Assembly: GCA_943736015.1 (NCBI GenBank)
Contig: OX031061.1
Location: forward strand, 55,434,192 to 55,498,191
DNA: 64,000 bases
Source: Tridacna crocea
Lineage: Eukaryota > Mollusca > Bivalvia > Cardiida > Cardiidae
Reading direction: 5' to 3'
Part shown: in pieces, positions 52,945-63,012 of the stretch
Position numbering within the stretch: the stretch's first letter is position 1
Layout of the letters: each line of letters opens with the position of its first letter
Made by a program: the position numbers and the translations under genes
Notes under the pieces: generated by a model
The model's database searches: none
What the model was told of the DNA's origin: nothing
Seen by the model: the letters and a program-made list of their open reading frames with translations, nothing else

Positions 52945-53100
52945 TTAAGGTAGTGGACCCTTAATACTTCTAGAGCAATATGACATAAAATTTCTTGACA
53001 GTTGATAAAGACAGATTTATAAACAGATATTATATTTTTGCACATTTTTAACTGACCAGGAGTTCCTTTGATGTCTATCTTGAAATTATTTGTTGATACC
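52945..53100 (+). mobile_element. TTAAGGTAG element, left half
   Basis: TTAAGGTAGTGGACCCTTAA to TTGAAATTATTTGTTGATAC, then replaced by pbM2 sequence. Confidence 0.7.
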
Positions 53101-53268
53101 GTTGATAACCAGCATTTTCTCCTTTTCCCTCATTTTTTTTTTTTTTTTTTCTTAAACCCCGTATCAAAAACAGAAATCATCATTTCAGCTACATTGATTT
53201 TGTCGTCTGCAAAAATGCTTTAATTTGGTCGAGGCCAAAATTGTGTCGTTTGGTAAAGGATTGTACGT
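53101..53268. mobile_element. pbM2 half copy
   Basis: GATAACCAGCATTTTCTCCT, an expanded T-run, then TTTTGTCGTCTGCAAAAATG and GTCGTTTGGTAAAGGATTG. Confidence 0.65.
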
Positions 53269-53350
53269 AATCTGACCACACCAAGTTCCCATACAGACAG
53301 AAAATCTTGTCTGATCTTCGGTTTAGACCAGCAATTTAGTGAGATAATCT
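53269..53350. mobile_element. degraded pbM1 fragment
   Basis: GTAATCTGACCACACCAAG and CTTGTCTGATCTTCGGTTTA. Weak. Confidence 0.35.
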
Positions 53351-53501
53351 GCTCATAAGTATCCTAATGCACTCTGAAGGAGCGGCTGTTCTTTTTACAG
53401 CTGTACCGCTCGCCAAGGTTAGAATATTAGTGATTAATGTTGTTTGTTTTTTTCTTTCCCGCCGCTTTCAAAGGTATTTCAAGGAAACAGTAAACTTATT
53501 C

Positions 53502-53657
53502 GTATGACCAGCAAACCTGCAAAAAGGGGCATTCGGGCATTTGCGTAAAGTGTCGTCTCGGATTAGCCTGCGCTGTCCGCGCAGGCTAATCCGAAACGAC
53601 GCTTTCCGTCTTTATGTAATTTTCTGTTTTGCGCAAGTCTATACTGTAGCAGAAAAG
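53502..53657. mobile_element. PalA, left half
   Basis: GACCAGCAAACCTGCAAAAA, intact hairpin at 53546-53605, and spacer words TTTATGTAATTTTCTG and GTCTATACTGTAGCAG. The right hairpin is missing. Confidence 0.75.
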
Positions 53658-53847
53658 ACTGGACCCTGTCGCAATGACTAAATATCAGTCCTGGTCGAGA
53701 TTGAGATTCAAACTAACGACTCCCAGATTACCGACCGAGTTACTGGGCTTGGCAGTTCAACCTTTATACTGCAGAATTTTCAAGTCGATAGTATAGACTC
53801 GAATATCGCTATTTCAAGATTATGCTTTGGGAATAATATCTTCCTCT

Positions 53848-53925
53848 CGTACAGTGTAGATCAAAGATCAGACTGCACGTTCTGTGCAGTCTGATCTTGA
53901 TCTACACTGTTCGCAAAAGGTCAGT
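53848..53925. mobile_element. pbM1 hairpin core
   Basis: CAGTGTAGATCAAAGATCAG, ACTGCACgttcTGTGCAGT and the complement ending GATCTACACTG. Confidence 0.7.
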
Positions 53926-54176
53926 GATTCGGGCATAGCAGTCTATGGTTTAATGAATTAGAGAGATACTTTGGCAGTTGCGATAAAGTTTCTTTGTTAT
54001 CAAAAGTACGTATCTGGCAAGTATTTGAAACCAGAGGCTGTTCACTGTGTGCAGGACCAATTTCCGCTTCTTTCAAATTTATGACAGGGAAATGGCTGAA
54101 GTTAAAATTAAACATCTATCCACCACTCGAAATCAATTTTCTCGTAAAAGGGAAACTATTTAAAGCAATCCGATGT

Positions 54177-54501
54177 GCCGGTGTAATGCAGAGAAATTAC
54201 CTTCCCCTACAAAATGTCCCGGGTCATTTTTCTACGTAGAGAAATGACCCTGTAAGTCATTTTACCACGTAGAAAAATGATCCGGGTCATTACTCTACGT
54301 AGAGAAATGACCCCATAAGTCATTTCACTACGTAGAAAAATGACCTAGGTCATTACTCTACGTAGAGAAATGACCTGGGTCATTATGACCCATGGGTCAT
54401 TCCTCTACGTAGAGAAATGACCTGTGGGTCATTCCTCATTCCTCTACGGGTCCTTGGGTCATTTTGAAATGTGGGTCATTTCTCTGCATTACACCGGCAG
54501 C
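54177..54501. mobile_element. TACGTAG palindrome-array element, long copy
   Basis: TIRs GCCGGTGTAATGCAGAGAAA / TTTCTCTGCATTACACCGGC. Inside, several exact copies of a 24-bp perfect palindrome centred on TCTACGTAGA alternate with CCCRNNNGTCATT words. Confidence 0.85.
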
Positions 54502-54603
54502 CATCCTACAGACAGACAGAGAGACAGAGAGAGGGTAGGGGATACTGGCAATTTCTATAGTCTCATAAGAGAAGGGGTCTGGATACAGGTAAATTCTATA
54601 GTT

Positions 54604-54850
54604 TCATATTTCGGTTATGTCCCTTGTTAGAAAAATAAATACATGTAATTGAATGATTAATTGAATGATGTTATACGCCGTTTTCAACACTATTTCAGTC
54701 ATAACACGGGAACAGCTCACATAATTCACGTATTTCCTGGGTTTCACCCACACTAGGCTACTCCTCTGAAGTGTCTTGCCCGAAGACATTCCTGTGAAAA
54801 GCCGAGCAGATCCCACTCCATCAGAAATTAATAAACGTGTCATTGCAGCC
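54604..54850 (-). mobile_element. SINE with ATTC-type tail
   Basis: On the minus strand: AGGAATGTCTTCGGGCAAGA, CCCAGGAAATACGTGAATTA, then GTGTTGAAAACGGCGTATAA and a tail CATCATTCAATTAATCATTC. This 3' end type (TTGAAAACGGCG..AAC + ATTC) is one I associate with invertebrate SINEs. The tRNA-like head is not clear. Confidence 0.5.
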
Positions 54851-54922
54851 ACTGTGAAATTATCACCTGCAAATGCTTTCAATTTGAATAGGTTTGAAAT
54901 TCTGGTTTGTGGTAAAAGGTCA
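54851..54922. mobile_element. pbM2 terminal fragment
   Basis: AAATTATCACCTGCAAATGC to TTCTGGTTTGTGGTAAAAGG. Confidence 0.5.
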
Positions 54923-54984
54923 GCTCAAGTCTCAGCTTACCTCTGAAGCTGCCTCGTGTGACCTAAATGAAGATCAAGATCAGA

Positions 54985-55014
54985 GAATACAGAACAGAAC
55001 AGAACAGAAGTTTA
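54985..55014 (+). repeat. AGAAC pentanucleotide run
   Basis: Three to four AGAAC units followed by AGAAGTTTAATACAG. Possibly the terminus of a retroelement, unproven. Confidence 0.4.
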
Positions 55015-55304
55015 ATACAGAACAAGTACACAGTTGTTCAGAGTCACAAAAAAGAATCATTTGTAAACATGAAATAACACGAGAGCTAGAGAGTATGACA
55101 GACGGTAAAAGGACCTACATTATACAATGATATATGTGTGCAGCACTTTCAGCAAATTCAAAATATGTGTTTAATATAATTCTAAGTTTTCCTTGACAGT
55201 GCTACACATATATTTTGTCTACTGAACAGTAGGTACACGGGAAAAAAAAAGATGAAACAAAGTAAACAGATATAAAAAGAAAGTACTTTGAACATGGACA
55301 TTAC

Positions 55305-55739
55305 CACGGCGGGGAATCACGTGACACAGCAACAACAAAAATGACCCGACATTTGAAAAAAATCCCCAACTTGTGGTAAGAAAATCTTCAATCCGATTGG
55401 AATTTGGTTTGAAGCAGAGAAGGCGGAAGGACTTCGGGGATTTGCTTGATGTGTTAGATTTTTTAAACAACACCTGATAAAAAAGTTATTGACGAGCAAA
55501 CAATTTTTTTACCCTGGAAAATTTGTTTGCTCGTCAATAACTTTTTTATCAGGTGTTGTTTAAAAAATCTAACACATCAAGCAAATCCCCGAAGTCCTTC
55601 CGCCTTCTCTGCTTCAAACCAAATTCCAATCGGTCATGTATTAACGGAATTATTGAAGATTTTCTTACCTCAAGTTGGGGATTTTTTTCAAATGTCGGGT
55701 CATTTTTGTTGTTGCTGTGTCACGTGATTCCCCGCCGTG
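55305..55739. repeat. 435-bp inverted repeat
   Basis: Left arm 55305-55502, right arm 55522-55739, ends CACGGCGGGGAATCACGTGA / TCACGTGATTCCCCGCCGTG, centre around TTTTTTTACCCTGGAAAA. The left arm lacks about 20 bp (GTCATGTATTAACGGAATTA) present in the right arm and in the solo arm at 5757-6001. Mirror-image frames on both strands come from the symmetry. Confidence 0.85.
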
Positions 55740-55825
55740 ATTACACAGAGTGAAGTTTGATGTTTGTCGGATAGAGAGATAAACTGTTCCCTCCAAATCA
55801 AAGAAAAAGAACTTTGACGTAGCAA

Positions 55826-55880
55826 AATGTGTTTTTTTTTTACTAACAGTTTAAAAGTTTCACATATATTAGCAGGTTAA
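55826..55880. mobile_element. pbM1 right-end fragment
   Basis: CAGTTTAAAAGTTTCACATA then TTAGCAGG and TTAA. It matches the right end of the 8463-8673 copy and abuts pbM2. Confidence 0.5.
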
Positions 55881-56107
55881 CCCGTTACCACACAATCCCT
55901 ACTTTTGACGACCCTGAGAAAGAAGCCTTTGGAAAATATTATAGGAAAAGGAGATAATGCTGGTGACCAGCATTTTCTCCTTTTTTCCCACAATGTTTTC
56001 TACTCATCACAAAACAAATTTCAAATTTTCAATCACTTTTATTTTGTCGTCTGCAAATGCTTTCGATTTGAAGAAACCTATAATTTTGTCGTTTGGTAAT
56101 GCGTTAA
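55877..56107. mobile_element. pbM2 MITE, complete
   Basis: TTAACCCGTTACCACACAAT to GTCGTTTGGTAATGCGTTAA. Hairpin at about 55934-56002. The last TTAA (56104-56107) is also the first of pbM2b. Confidence 0.85.
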
Positions 56108-56332
56108 CCCTTTACCCCATAAGGCATTTCTATGGTATCTCTAATTGACCCTCAGTAACAGCAAAGATGAAGCCGTTTCTTATGTGTATATGACACCTTT
56201 TGATAGTGTAGAAAACATTGTGGTAAAAGGTGAAATTGCTCGTTACGAGCAATTTCACCTTTTGCCACAATGTTTTCCAAAGGCTCCTACAAGCGATGCG
56301 TAGAAATGAGTATCTATGGAGTAAAGAGTTAA
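56104..56332. mobile_element. pbM2b MITE, copy 2
   Basis: 229 bp, reverse orientation relative to 40460-40688. Hairpin CTCGttaCGAG with long outer arms, GTGGTAAAAGGTGAAATTG / CAATTTCACCTTTTGCCAC. Confidence 0.85.
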
Positions 56333-56401
56333 GGTCTAGACATGCATGTTTCTGACTGTACGATAATAAACACTGTTGGCACGTTCCTTTATCTTTACCA
56401 A

Positions 56402-56555
56402 TTAAACCCTTACCTCGGCTTTGAAGACGTAATTAGCTGTTGCTGACGCCGTAGATGAAGATCAGACAGCACAAACGTTGCAGTCTGATCTGGGATCTAT
56501 GCTGTCCGCCAGCTAAAGATAAACTATGACTGAAATCGCCCGAACATGCAGTTAA
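56402..56555. mobile_element. pbM1 MITE, short copy, joined to pbM2
   Basis: TTAAACCCTTACCTCGGC at the left. Hairpin GTAGATGAAGATCAGACAGC / GCAGTCTGATCTGGGATCTA. Right end shares TTAA 56552-56555 with pbM2. Confidence 0.7.
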
Positions 56556-56760
56556 CCCTTTACCCAACGACAAAATTATAGATTGGTCCAAATTCAAAGC
56601 GTTTGCTGATCGAAATGAATGTGACTAAAGAATCAAAATTTGTTTTAGGGAGGGAAGAAAACATTGTGGGAAAAGGAGAAAATGCTGGTTACCAGCATTT
56701 TCTCTTTATCCAACAATGTTTTCCAAAACTCCCCCTCAGGTTCCTTAACACTCGATATCG
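56552..56760. mobile_element. pbM2 MITE, right end lost
   Basis: TTAACCCTTTACCCAACGAC, complete hairpin at 56658-56723, then degradation after CCCCCTCAGGTTCC. Confidence 0.8.
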
Positions 56761-57337
56761 TTAATTACGTAATTAATGCAGTCAGTCATGGCTGGAGATT
56801 ACAGATTGATTAAATTTACTGCTCAGTGCACGTGAAACAGTAACCGAAGAGAATAGTCAGATCAGACTGCATAGATAGGTTGATCTTACTCTACTCTATT
56901 CCCAAGATCAATTGACCCGAAAACAACACACCCAATGTATGATTATATTCATTAGCAGTCATACACTATTTGTCTTTGCAGTTATGCAACGGAAATACGA
57001 ATCTTAAGTTTTCGTGGCTGAATATTGGCGTAAACAGGTGGCCGCAATTATCGCGGTGTTTGGATAATTTTGGTATCTAATGGGCTGTAATAGTAACACT
57101 TATTTCTGCTTCTTTGATGCAGGTGGTGTTGTTTACGATATACATTAATTGATAGGATACTGCCGCGTGCTGTTTTCTGTACGTATATTGCTGCGGTTTA
57201 CCTGTAATTTGAATCAGTGCAAAACTAAAATGGTCAGTCAACGTCAGAAACAGTGTACTAGTTTTGAAGATCTCGAGGGAAAAGAAGCAATTTTCAGTTT
57301 TTATTTAACCCTGTAGTGTCAAAGGTCATTTTTAAGA
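56761..57337. other. no gene; degraded pbM1 core near 56860
   Basis: CAGATCAGACTGCATAGATA and GTTGATCTTACTCTAC at 56858-56900 look like a broken pbM1 hairpin. Otherwise nothing supported. Confidence 0.4.
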
Positions 57338-58035
57338 CCAGCGCCATAACCACTGACCTAAAGAGAATTCTCCCTAATGCAGGCGTTAGATATTATCCGT
57401 GAAACATATCAAAGTTTGACATTTTATAATATCTTTTTACAGACATGAAAGTTCGTAACAAATGCACAGCTGATATACAGACTGCACCTTGCGGTATATG
57501 AACCCGTGTGGAAAAGGTCCCCGTTTTTCGAGGTTTAACCAATACCACACAATCCTTACTTTTGACGACCCTGAGAAAGAAGCCTTTAGAAAACAATGTG
57601 GGAAATTTTGTCGTCTGCAAATGCTTTCGATTTAGACAAACGTAAACTTTTGTCGTTTGGTAATGAGTTTAAAGACCAACACTGTGGCCCCACTGAGCTA
57701 AAGAGAATTCTCCCTAACGGAGGTGTCGGGTATTATCTGAAACATATCAGAGTTTGGCAGTTTATCTTTTAACAGACATGATAGTTCGTTACAAATACAT
57801 AGCTGATATACAGACTGGTGGTATTCGAAAAGATCCCCGTTTTTTGAGGTTTAAAAGACCAACACTGTGGCCCCACTGAGCTAAAGAGAATTCTCCCTAC
57901 GAAGGCGTTATGTATTATCTGAGACATATCAAAAGCTGACATCTTATAATATCTTCTTACAGAAATGAAAGTTCGGAACAAATGCATAGCTGATATACAA
58001 ACCGCACTTTGCGGGATTCGAACCTGTTTGTGCAT
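57338..58035 (-). repeat. tandem trimer of a tRNA-like SINE unit
   Basis: Three head-to-tail units of about 180 bp share CTAAAGAGAATTCTCCCTA, AACATATCA and AGCTGATATACAGACTG. On the minus strand a tRNA-like head is readable: TTCTCTTTAGCTCAGTGG (A box), CTTTTAA at the anticodon loop (UUU position) and GGGATC..CGAAT or CAGGTTCGAATCCCGC (B box). A pbM2 deletion derivative (57534-57671) sits exactly between units 1 and 2. Stems do not pair well, so these are not functional tRNA genes. Confidence 0.65.
57534..57671. mobile_element. pbM2 internal-deletion derivative
   Basis: Left end TTTAACCAATACCACACAAT through GAAAACAATGTGGGAAA, then directly TTTTGTCGTCTGCAAATGCT to GTCGTTTGGTAATGAG. The hairpin centre and one arm are deleted. 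Confidence 0.8.
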
Positions 58036-58067
58036 GCACCATCTGTTTTTACCTTTAAGCTCATATT

Positions 58068-58495
58068 CTATACATTTTGCAAAAAAAAAAAAATTGAGAA
58101 GCTTAAAAATAGCAACTTTTAGTCCATTTTCAATGCGTCTAAAGATAAGTGGTGTGACACCATGATTACTGGAAATACTACCTTACTGGGTCGTTAAAGG
58201 ATACGCGATATATATTTTACAAAAAAAGAAATAACTGGAGAAGCTTGAAAATAGCAACTTTTAGTCCATTTTCAATTCGTCTAAAAATTAATGGTGTGAC
58301 ACCATGATTACAGGAAATACTACCTTATTGGGTCGTTAGAGGATACGCTATATATATCTTACAAACAAAAGAACTGGAGAAGCTTAAAAATACCAACTTT
58401 TAGTCCATTTTCAATGCGTCTGAAAATTAGTGGTGTGACACCATGATTACAGGAAATACGACCCCATTGGGTCGTTAAAGGATACCCGATAAACG
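58068..58495 (+). repeat. three tandem copies of a 141-bp unit
   Basis: Each unit has GAGAAGCTTAAAAATAGCAA, GTGGTGTGACACCATGATTA and GGGTCGTTAAAGGATACGC. Spacing of GAGAAGCTT is about 141 bp (58096, 58237, 58377). Contains the short palindrome GGTGTGACACC. Confidence 0.85.
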
Positions 58496-58734
58496 CCGTC
58501 TTGTAAATGGAATTGAGCATAATGTTGCTAATTACTTCCGCGGAAGTCACCGTCTTGTTTACATTTGATCTGTGTACTGTTTACATTATCTGACCCGATT
58601 TATTTATCATGGCACACAGTTACACATTATCTTGTAGTCTGAGACGATAGTTGCTTCAATACTTTTGTGGAACTTGGGCCCGTATTCACCAACCACTCTT
58701 GACCATTCTTTGTCTTATTCTCTAGAATTTTCTA

Positions 58735-58960
58735 CATTTGGAAGTAACACAACTTCTGATTGGCCAAACCATTTGTAAGTATCACAACTTCTGATTGGCT
58801 AAACCATTTGGAACAGGGGGTCGCTGGTTCGATCCCGGGGAGCCAAATTTCTTTCTTAGGATTAATTATAATCATTGCAACAGGATTCATTCCCGTTTCA
58901 ACGCTGACCATTGTTTCTATGATGGTCTTGTTGGAGAGTAGCCAATGGCTTTGAAAAAAT
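58735..58960 (+). mobile_element. SINE with truncated tRNA head
   Basis: B-box GCTGGTTCGATCCCGGGGAG at 58814 followed by a body (CAACAGGATTCATTCCCGTT). The A-box side is replaced by a duplicated phrase ACAACTTCTGATTGGC.AAACC (58749 and 58784). Confidence 0.55.
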
Positions 58961-59227
58961 ATTCTGCGGAGTACTGGTAAAATAAATTCTAGGAAAACAT
59001 GGATAGGTGCGCTAGCTGCCGTGATATAACTGAAATTATGCTCAAAACAACACGCCATCAATCATCTAGCCTTACTGTTCAGTGGATGAAAAATATACGC
59101 CGTGTGAAAATGGGCTTTAATGCATTTGCATAAATTATTGATTCACGCCATCATTAATTACGATTCTTACATCATAATGATCCGTTTTCCCAAAGAAAAA
59201 AAAAGTGTCGAGGAAATGACGAAACCC

Positions 59228-59364
59228 GGTTACTGTAGCACAAAATCTAACGCAGTGGAAAAGTGCCGTCTCGGATCAGCCTGCGCGGAATGCGCAGGCT
59301 GATCCGAGACGACACTTTAGGCAAATGTCTAAATCCCCTTTTCGCATGTTGAAAGCCATATCAT
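59228..59364. mobile_element. PalA, right half
   Basis: TACTGTAGCACAAAATCTAA, hairpin 59262-59323 nearly perfect, end CTTTTCGCATGTTGAAAGCC. The left hairpin is missing. Confidence 0.75.
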
Positions 59365-59613
59365 ACCACGTAGATTTTAAAAACTGTCATTAAAAAGAAA
59401 TCGTTTCTCAAGCTATATGACGTCAAAGTGGAAAAAAAATACTTTGCAATATACTTAAAATCTTTACAAGGCCCGATAAAGAAATTGCTCGTTATTTTTG
59501 ACAAAAGCTATCTGTCACACTGTTTAAAAAAAAGACCTTGTCGCATGCTTTCGTCTATGTCTAAATGAAGTCATGAGGAAAATCGATTGTCTACTCGACC
59601 CGGAAAATTTCGT
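59365..59613. other. no recognisable feature
   Basis: Nothing supported. Confidence 0.4.
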
Positions 59614-59825
59614 TTAATCCTGCTGCCGAGCGCGACTTAGAGGCATTTTCCGGAAAGAGTAGATCTAAGATCAGACTGCATGCTCTGTGCAGTCTGATCT
59701 TAGATCAACGTTATCCCAAAAGGAGATATTTTTCCCTAAAAGTGACTTTAAAAAAGCAACATTTGTCTTTTTTTATCTATCGACTTGCAAGTTACATGTA
59801 ACTTATCCAGCACGTTAAAGGTTAA
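59614..59825. mobile_element. pbM1 MITE, complete, joined to pbM2
   Basis: TTAATCCTGCTGCCGAGCGC at the left. Hairpin 59659-59708 with arms GTAGATCTAAGATCAGACTG / CAGTCTGATCTTAGATCaac. TTAA 59822-59825 shared with pbM2. Length 212 bp, as the 8463 copy. Confidence 0.8.
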
Positions 59826-60050
59826 CTCTTTACCACACGACAAAATTTTAGACTGGTTCAAATTGAAAGCATTTGCAGACGACAAAATAAAGATGACTGA
59901 AAAATTGAAATTTGTTCTGGGAAGGGTAGAAAACACTGTGGGAAAAGGAGGAAATGCTGGTTACCAGCATTTCCTCCTTTTCCCCCAGTGTTTTCAAAAG
60001 GCTTCTTTCTCAGGGGCGTCAAAAGTAGGGATTGTGTGGCAGTGGGTTAA
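59822..60050. mobile_element. pbM2 MITE, complete, with symmetric hairpin variants
   Basis: TTAACTCTTTACCACACGAC to TGTGTGGCAGTGGGTTAA. Hairpin GGAGGAAATGCTGG / CCAGCATTTCCTCC and outer CACTG / CAGTG: at least two substitutions relative to the common form occur in both arms. Confidence 0.9.
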
Positions 60051-60461
60051 TACCTCCTAATGCCTTCACTCAATCATAGCTACTTCAAAAAACACTCTGT
60101 CTGCACTTAGAAATGCATTGTTCACTTTCAGTCTGTTTGGTAAAATCACAAAATGCAATTGGCCTTATTGTATTTGGTACGTCTGCAACTTATCCTGTCG
60201 TCTGCTTTCAATCGTATCACAGAAAAGACCGCGCATATGAAATATCCGAAAATAGCCAGCATCCTCCAATAAATAGATACAATGAGACAAGTGATTTGTC
60301 AAGTTAGCTAATCACAAAAGCTCTAGTTATTGAAACAGCCGATCTCATTTGGACCGCTAGATTGGTCTTTTATACCTCTCTGTGTAAAGACGGCAACGTG
60401 ACAAAAAGGGACTGTTTTCTGTTTTTACCAAACGATAAATGCTTCAGACTGTGGTCCGTGT
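60051..60461. other. no recognisable gene
   Basis: Short frames only, without motifs. Confidence 0.4.
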
Positions 60462-60672
60462 TTAACTCTTTACCAAACGACAAAACTTCAGACAAGTTCA
60501 AATTGAAAGCACTTGCAGACGACAAAATATACGTTACTTTAAAAAACTGAAAACATTTTAGGGAAAGGAGAAACTGCCGGTTGCCAGCATTTTCTCCATT
60601 CCCGACAATGTTTTCAAAAGGCTCCTATCTCAGGTTCGTAAAACGCAGAGATTGTTTGGTAAAGGGTTTTAA
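60462..60672. mobile_element. pbM2 MITE, complete but shortened
   Basis: TTAACTCTTTACCAAACGAC to TTGTTTGGTAAAGGGTTTTAA. The hairpin is diverged (GAGAAACTGCCGGTTGCCAGC). Confidence 0.8.
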
Positions 60673-60707
60673 AGATTAGCACGCGACAGAATTTAAGAGA
60701 CTCATTT

Positions 60708-60780
60708 ATATAGAGGATATTTGTTTTTTATGGTGAAGGATCGAAATTTATCTCATCGGTAATATTTTCACGAGTGGCGT
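60708..60780. mobile_element. T-element palindrome arm
   Basis: TAGAGGATATTTGTTTTTTA, GTGAAGGATCGAAATTTATC and TCGGTAATATTTTCACGAGT match one arm of 6817-6982. Confidence 0.6.
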
Positions 60781-60849
60781 AGATCTACACTGCCCGATAT
60801 AATAATATCATCCAAGCAACTAGCAGTATATAACAATCGGATGGGGAAC

Positions 60850-61720
60850 ATGCCTGCAGCCTTGCAGCTCCTGCAGCGTCACACATAACTTCCCAAAAAC
60901 AATGGAATCATTCAAGCGTGACTGCCCACTAACAATGGGGTATTATTCTGGGAACAATGGGGTATTATTCCGGAGAACAAGGACCGGAAATGCAAATGTA
61001 GGATGACGTCATACCATGGTGTTTGCGAGGCTGCGATGCCCAAAAACAATGGAATCGTGCACGCGTGACAGCCCAAGAACAATGGGGTAGTATTCTAAGA
61101 ACAATAGGATTATTATTTCGAGAACAATAGGTTAGGTTCGATTATATCTACCACTCCCGAATGGCGTCAAGGGATATTTTTCATACCAAAGAACAATGGG
61201 GTAAGTGTCGTATGTCAACCTTGAAACAGTGCCGTCATACTACGAGACTCTTTGCTCCAGTCCCATGACTCATACCAGAAAAAAATAGGATTTTTATTTC
61301 GAGAACAGTGGGATAGGTAACGTATATTGGGATCAAAGATGCGAGAACAATAGGTATAGGTAATTTCCGTCCAGTTCTTATTGTCGTCAAAGAATTACTC
61401 CGGTGTCAGGTAACAATGGCTATAAGGTGTTGTATATCTACCAGGAAGCAATCAATGGCATCATTATAATCAAAGCGGATAGACAATAGAGGGGTTTAAT
61501 TATAACCTTCCACTCCCGAATAACATCGCAGGTTCTTCTCCGACTCGTCACCATACATTTCTGGGTTCAAAAGGATAAAAATCTGAGATTACTGGGTAAG
61601 CATCGTATATCTGCTTGCAGCCCTGTGACTCATACCACGGAACAATAGGATTATAATTTCGAAAACAATAGGATAGATATCGTTTACCTACCACACCTTA
61701 ATAATGTCATACCAAACGAA
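60850..61720. repeat. degenerate repeats built on GAACAATGGG / GAACAATAGG
   Basis: The words GAACAATGGGGTATTATTC, GAACAATAGGATTATTATT and CACTCCCGAATGGCGTC recur irregularly, suggesting an old tandem array of uncertain period. Confidence 0.5.
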
Positions 61721-62469
61721 AAATGTGGACGGTAGGTTCGCTACCATAACGTCCGTGATACGAATTTTAATCATGTCAAAAGCGGCCATGTTGAAAGTTC
61801 CGTAAAACACCATTCAGTCATTTTCTCCTCGTGCCATATTGTTTTACAATTGAAAACGCACCCGAATGACTTAATCCCAAACGCACAGACAAGGAGTTTT
61901 CAAACAAACCCTGTAGCCTTGAGGTTGATGGGTATTACACTATACTGAATAGACTCCAGAGAATAAGTTAAATCGGGTAAGAGCACTCTTTTACGGTAGG
62001 AGACATACACCTTTAGAATCTGGAAAGAAATCATGGTTCACAAAAAGTGGACTGGTCTGGCGTATTTTTGAATGGATGTCAAACAAGAATATGCGACATG
62101 TCAATCCACTGTAAAGGATAAAACTGTATGTCATCTAGTATAACGTGATAATTCTCCATAACTCATTTACCGCATACCTTTTTTCCCAGCCACTGCTAAG
62201 TATGAAAACATTATAACGATAAATCGGTTTTTAGAAAGCCGAACGCAGTTCAGAGAAACCTATGTTTAGTCTTGATAAATTACAGATACTAGAGAGAATA
62301 CCCTTAAAGCAAAGTCTATCAAAAGCTCAAAAGTGAAGTGAAACCTTTTCAAGCAAAAACTATACAAAAAATATCTTAAGTTTGGTCTGTAGTGAATGCA
62401 GGTCGAGTCCGGGCTGTAGAGAAAAACTTGTTGCTGACTGGAGCGATAGCAAGATTTTACTGAAAAAGC
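61721..62469. other. no recognisable feature
   Basis: Nothing supported. Confidence 0.4.
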
Positions 62470-63012
62470 AACCCAAGCACTGAAACTAATCTAGGCCCGG
62501 ACTGCACCAGAAGCACCACAAATGCGGACTGCAGCAAAATCGCAATTAATGCAAACTGTAGCGAAAGCACCATCAACATGAGCCATAGTGAAAGCACTAT
62601 CTGTGCAAACTATTTTACTGAAACGTAAAACTGCAGCGAAAGCACCATCAACACAAACTGTCGAGAAAGCACTGTAAAAGTGGATTTAAGAGAAAGCACC
62701 ATCAACACGAACCATAGTGAAAGCACTATAAACGCGAACTGAAGAGAAAATTCCATAAACGCGAGCAGCAGCGACAGCACCATAAATGCGGACTACAGCA
62801 AGCGCATCATAAACGCGAACTTTAACAATGACACAATAACGCGAACTGCAGCGACAACACCCTTCAACGCGGACTGCAGCGATAACACCCTATAACGCGG
62901 ACTGCAGCGACAGCACCCAATAACGCGGACTGCAACGACAGCACCCTATAACGCGGACTGCAGCGACAGCACCCTTTAACGCGAACTGCAGCGACAGCAC
63001 CCTTTAACGCGA
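62470..63012. repeat. 28-bp minisatellite, about 20 units, decaying leftwards
   Basis: Unit close to GCGGACTGCAGCGACAGCAC plus CCTATAAC. Units at 62850-63010 are nearly uniform; those towards 62470 are diverged and vary in length. Frames across it are artefacts. Confidence 0.85.

Noticed and set aside
55317..55753. Mirror-image 60-84-residue frames on both strands
   Set aside because: They result from the inverted repeat; the same peptide appears from both arms and from the solo arm at 5.8 kb with no start context or splice support.
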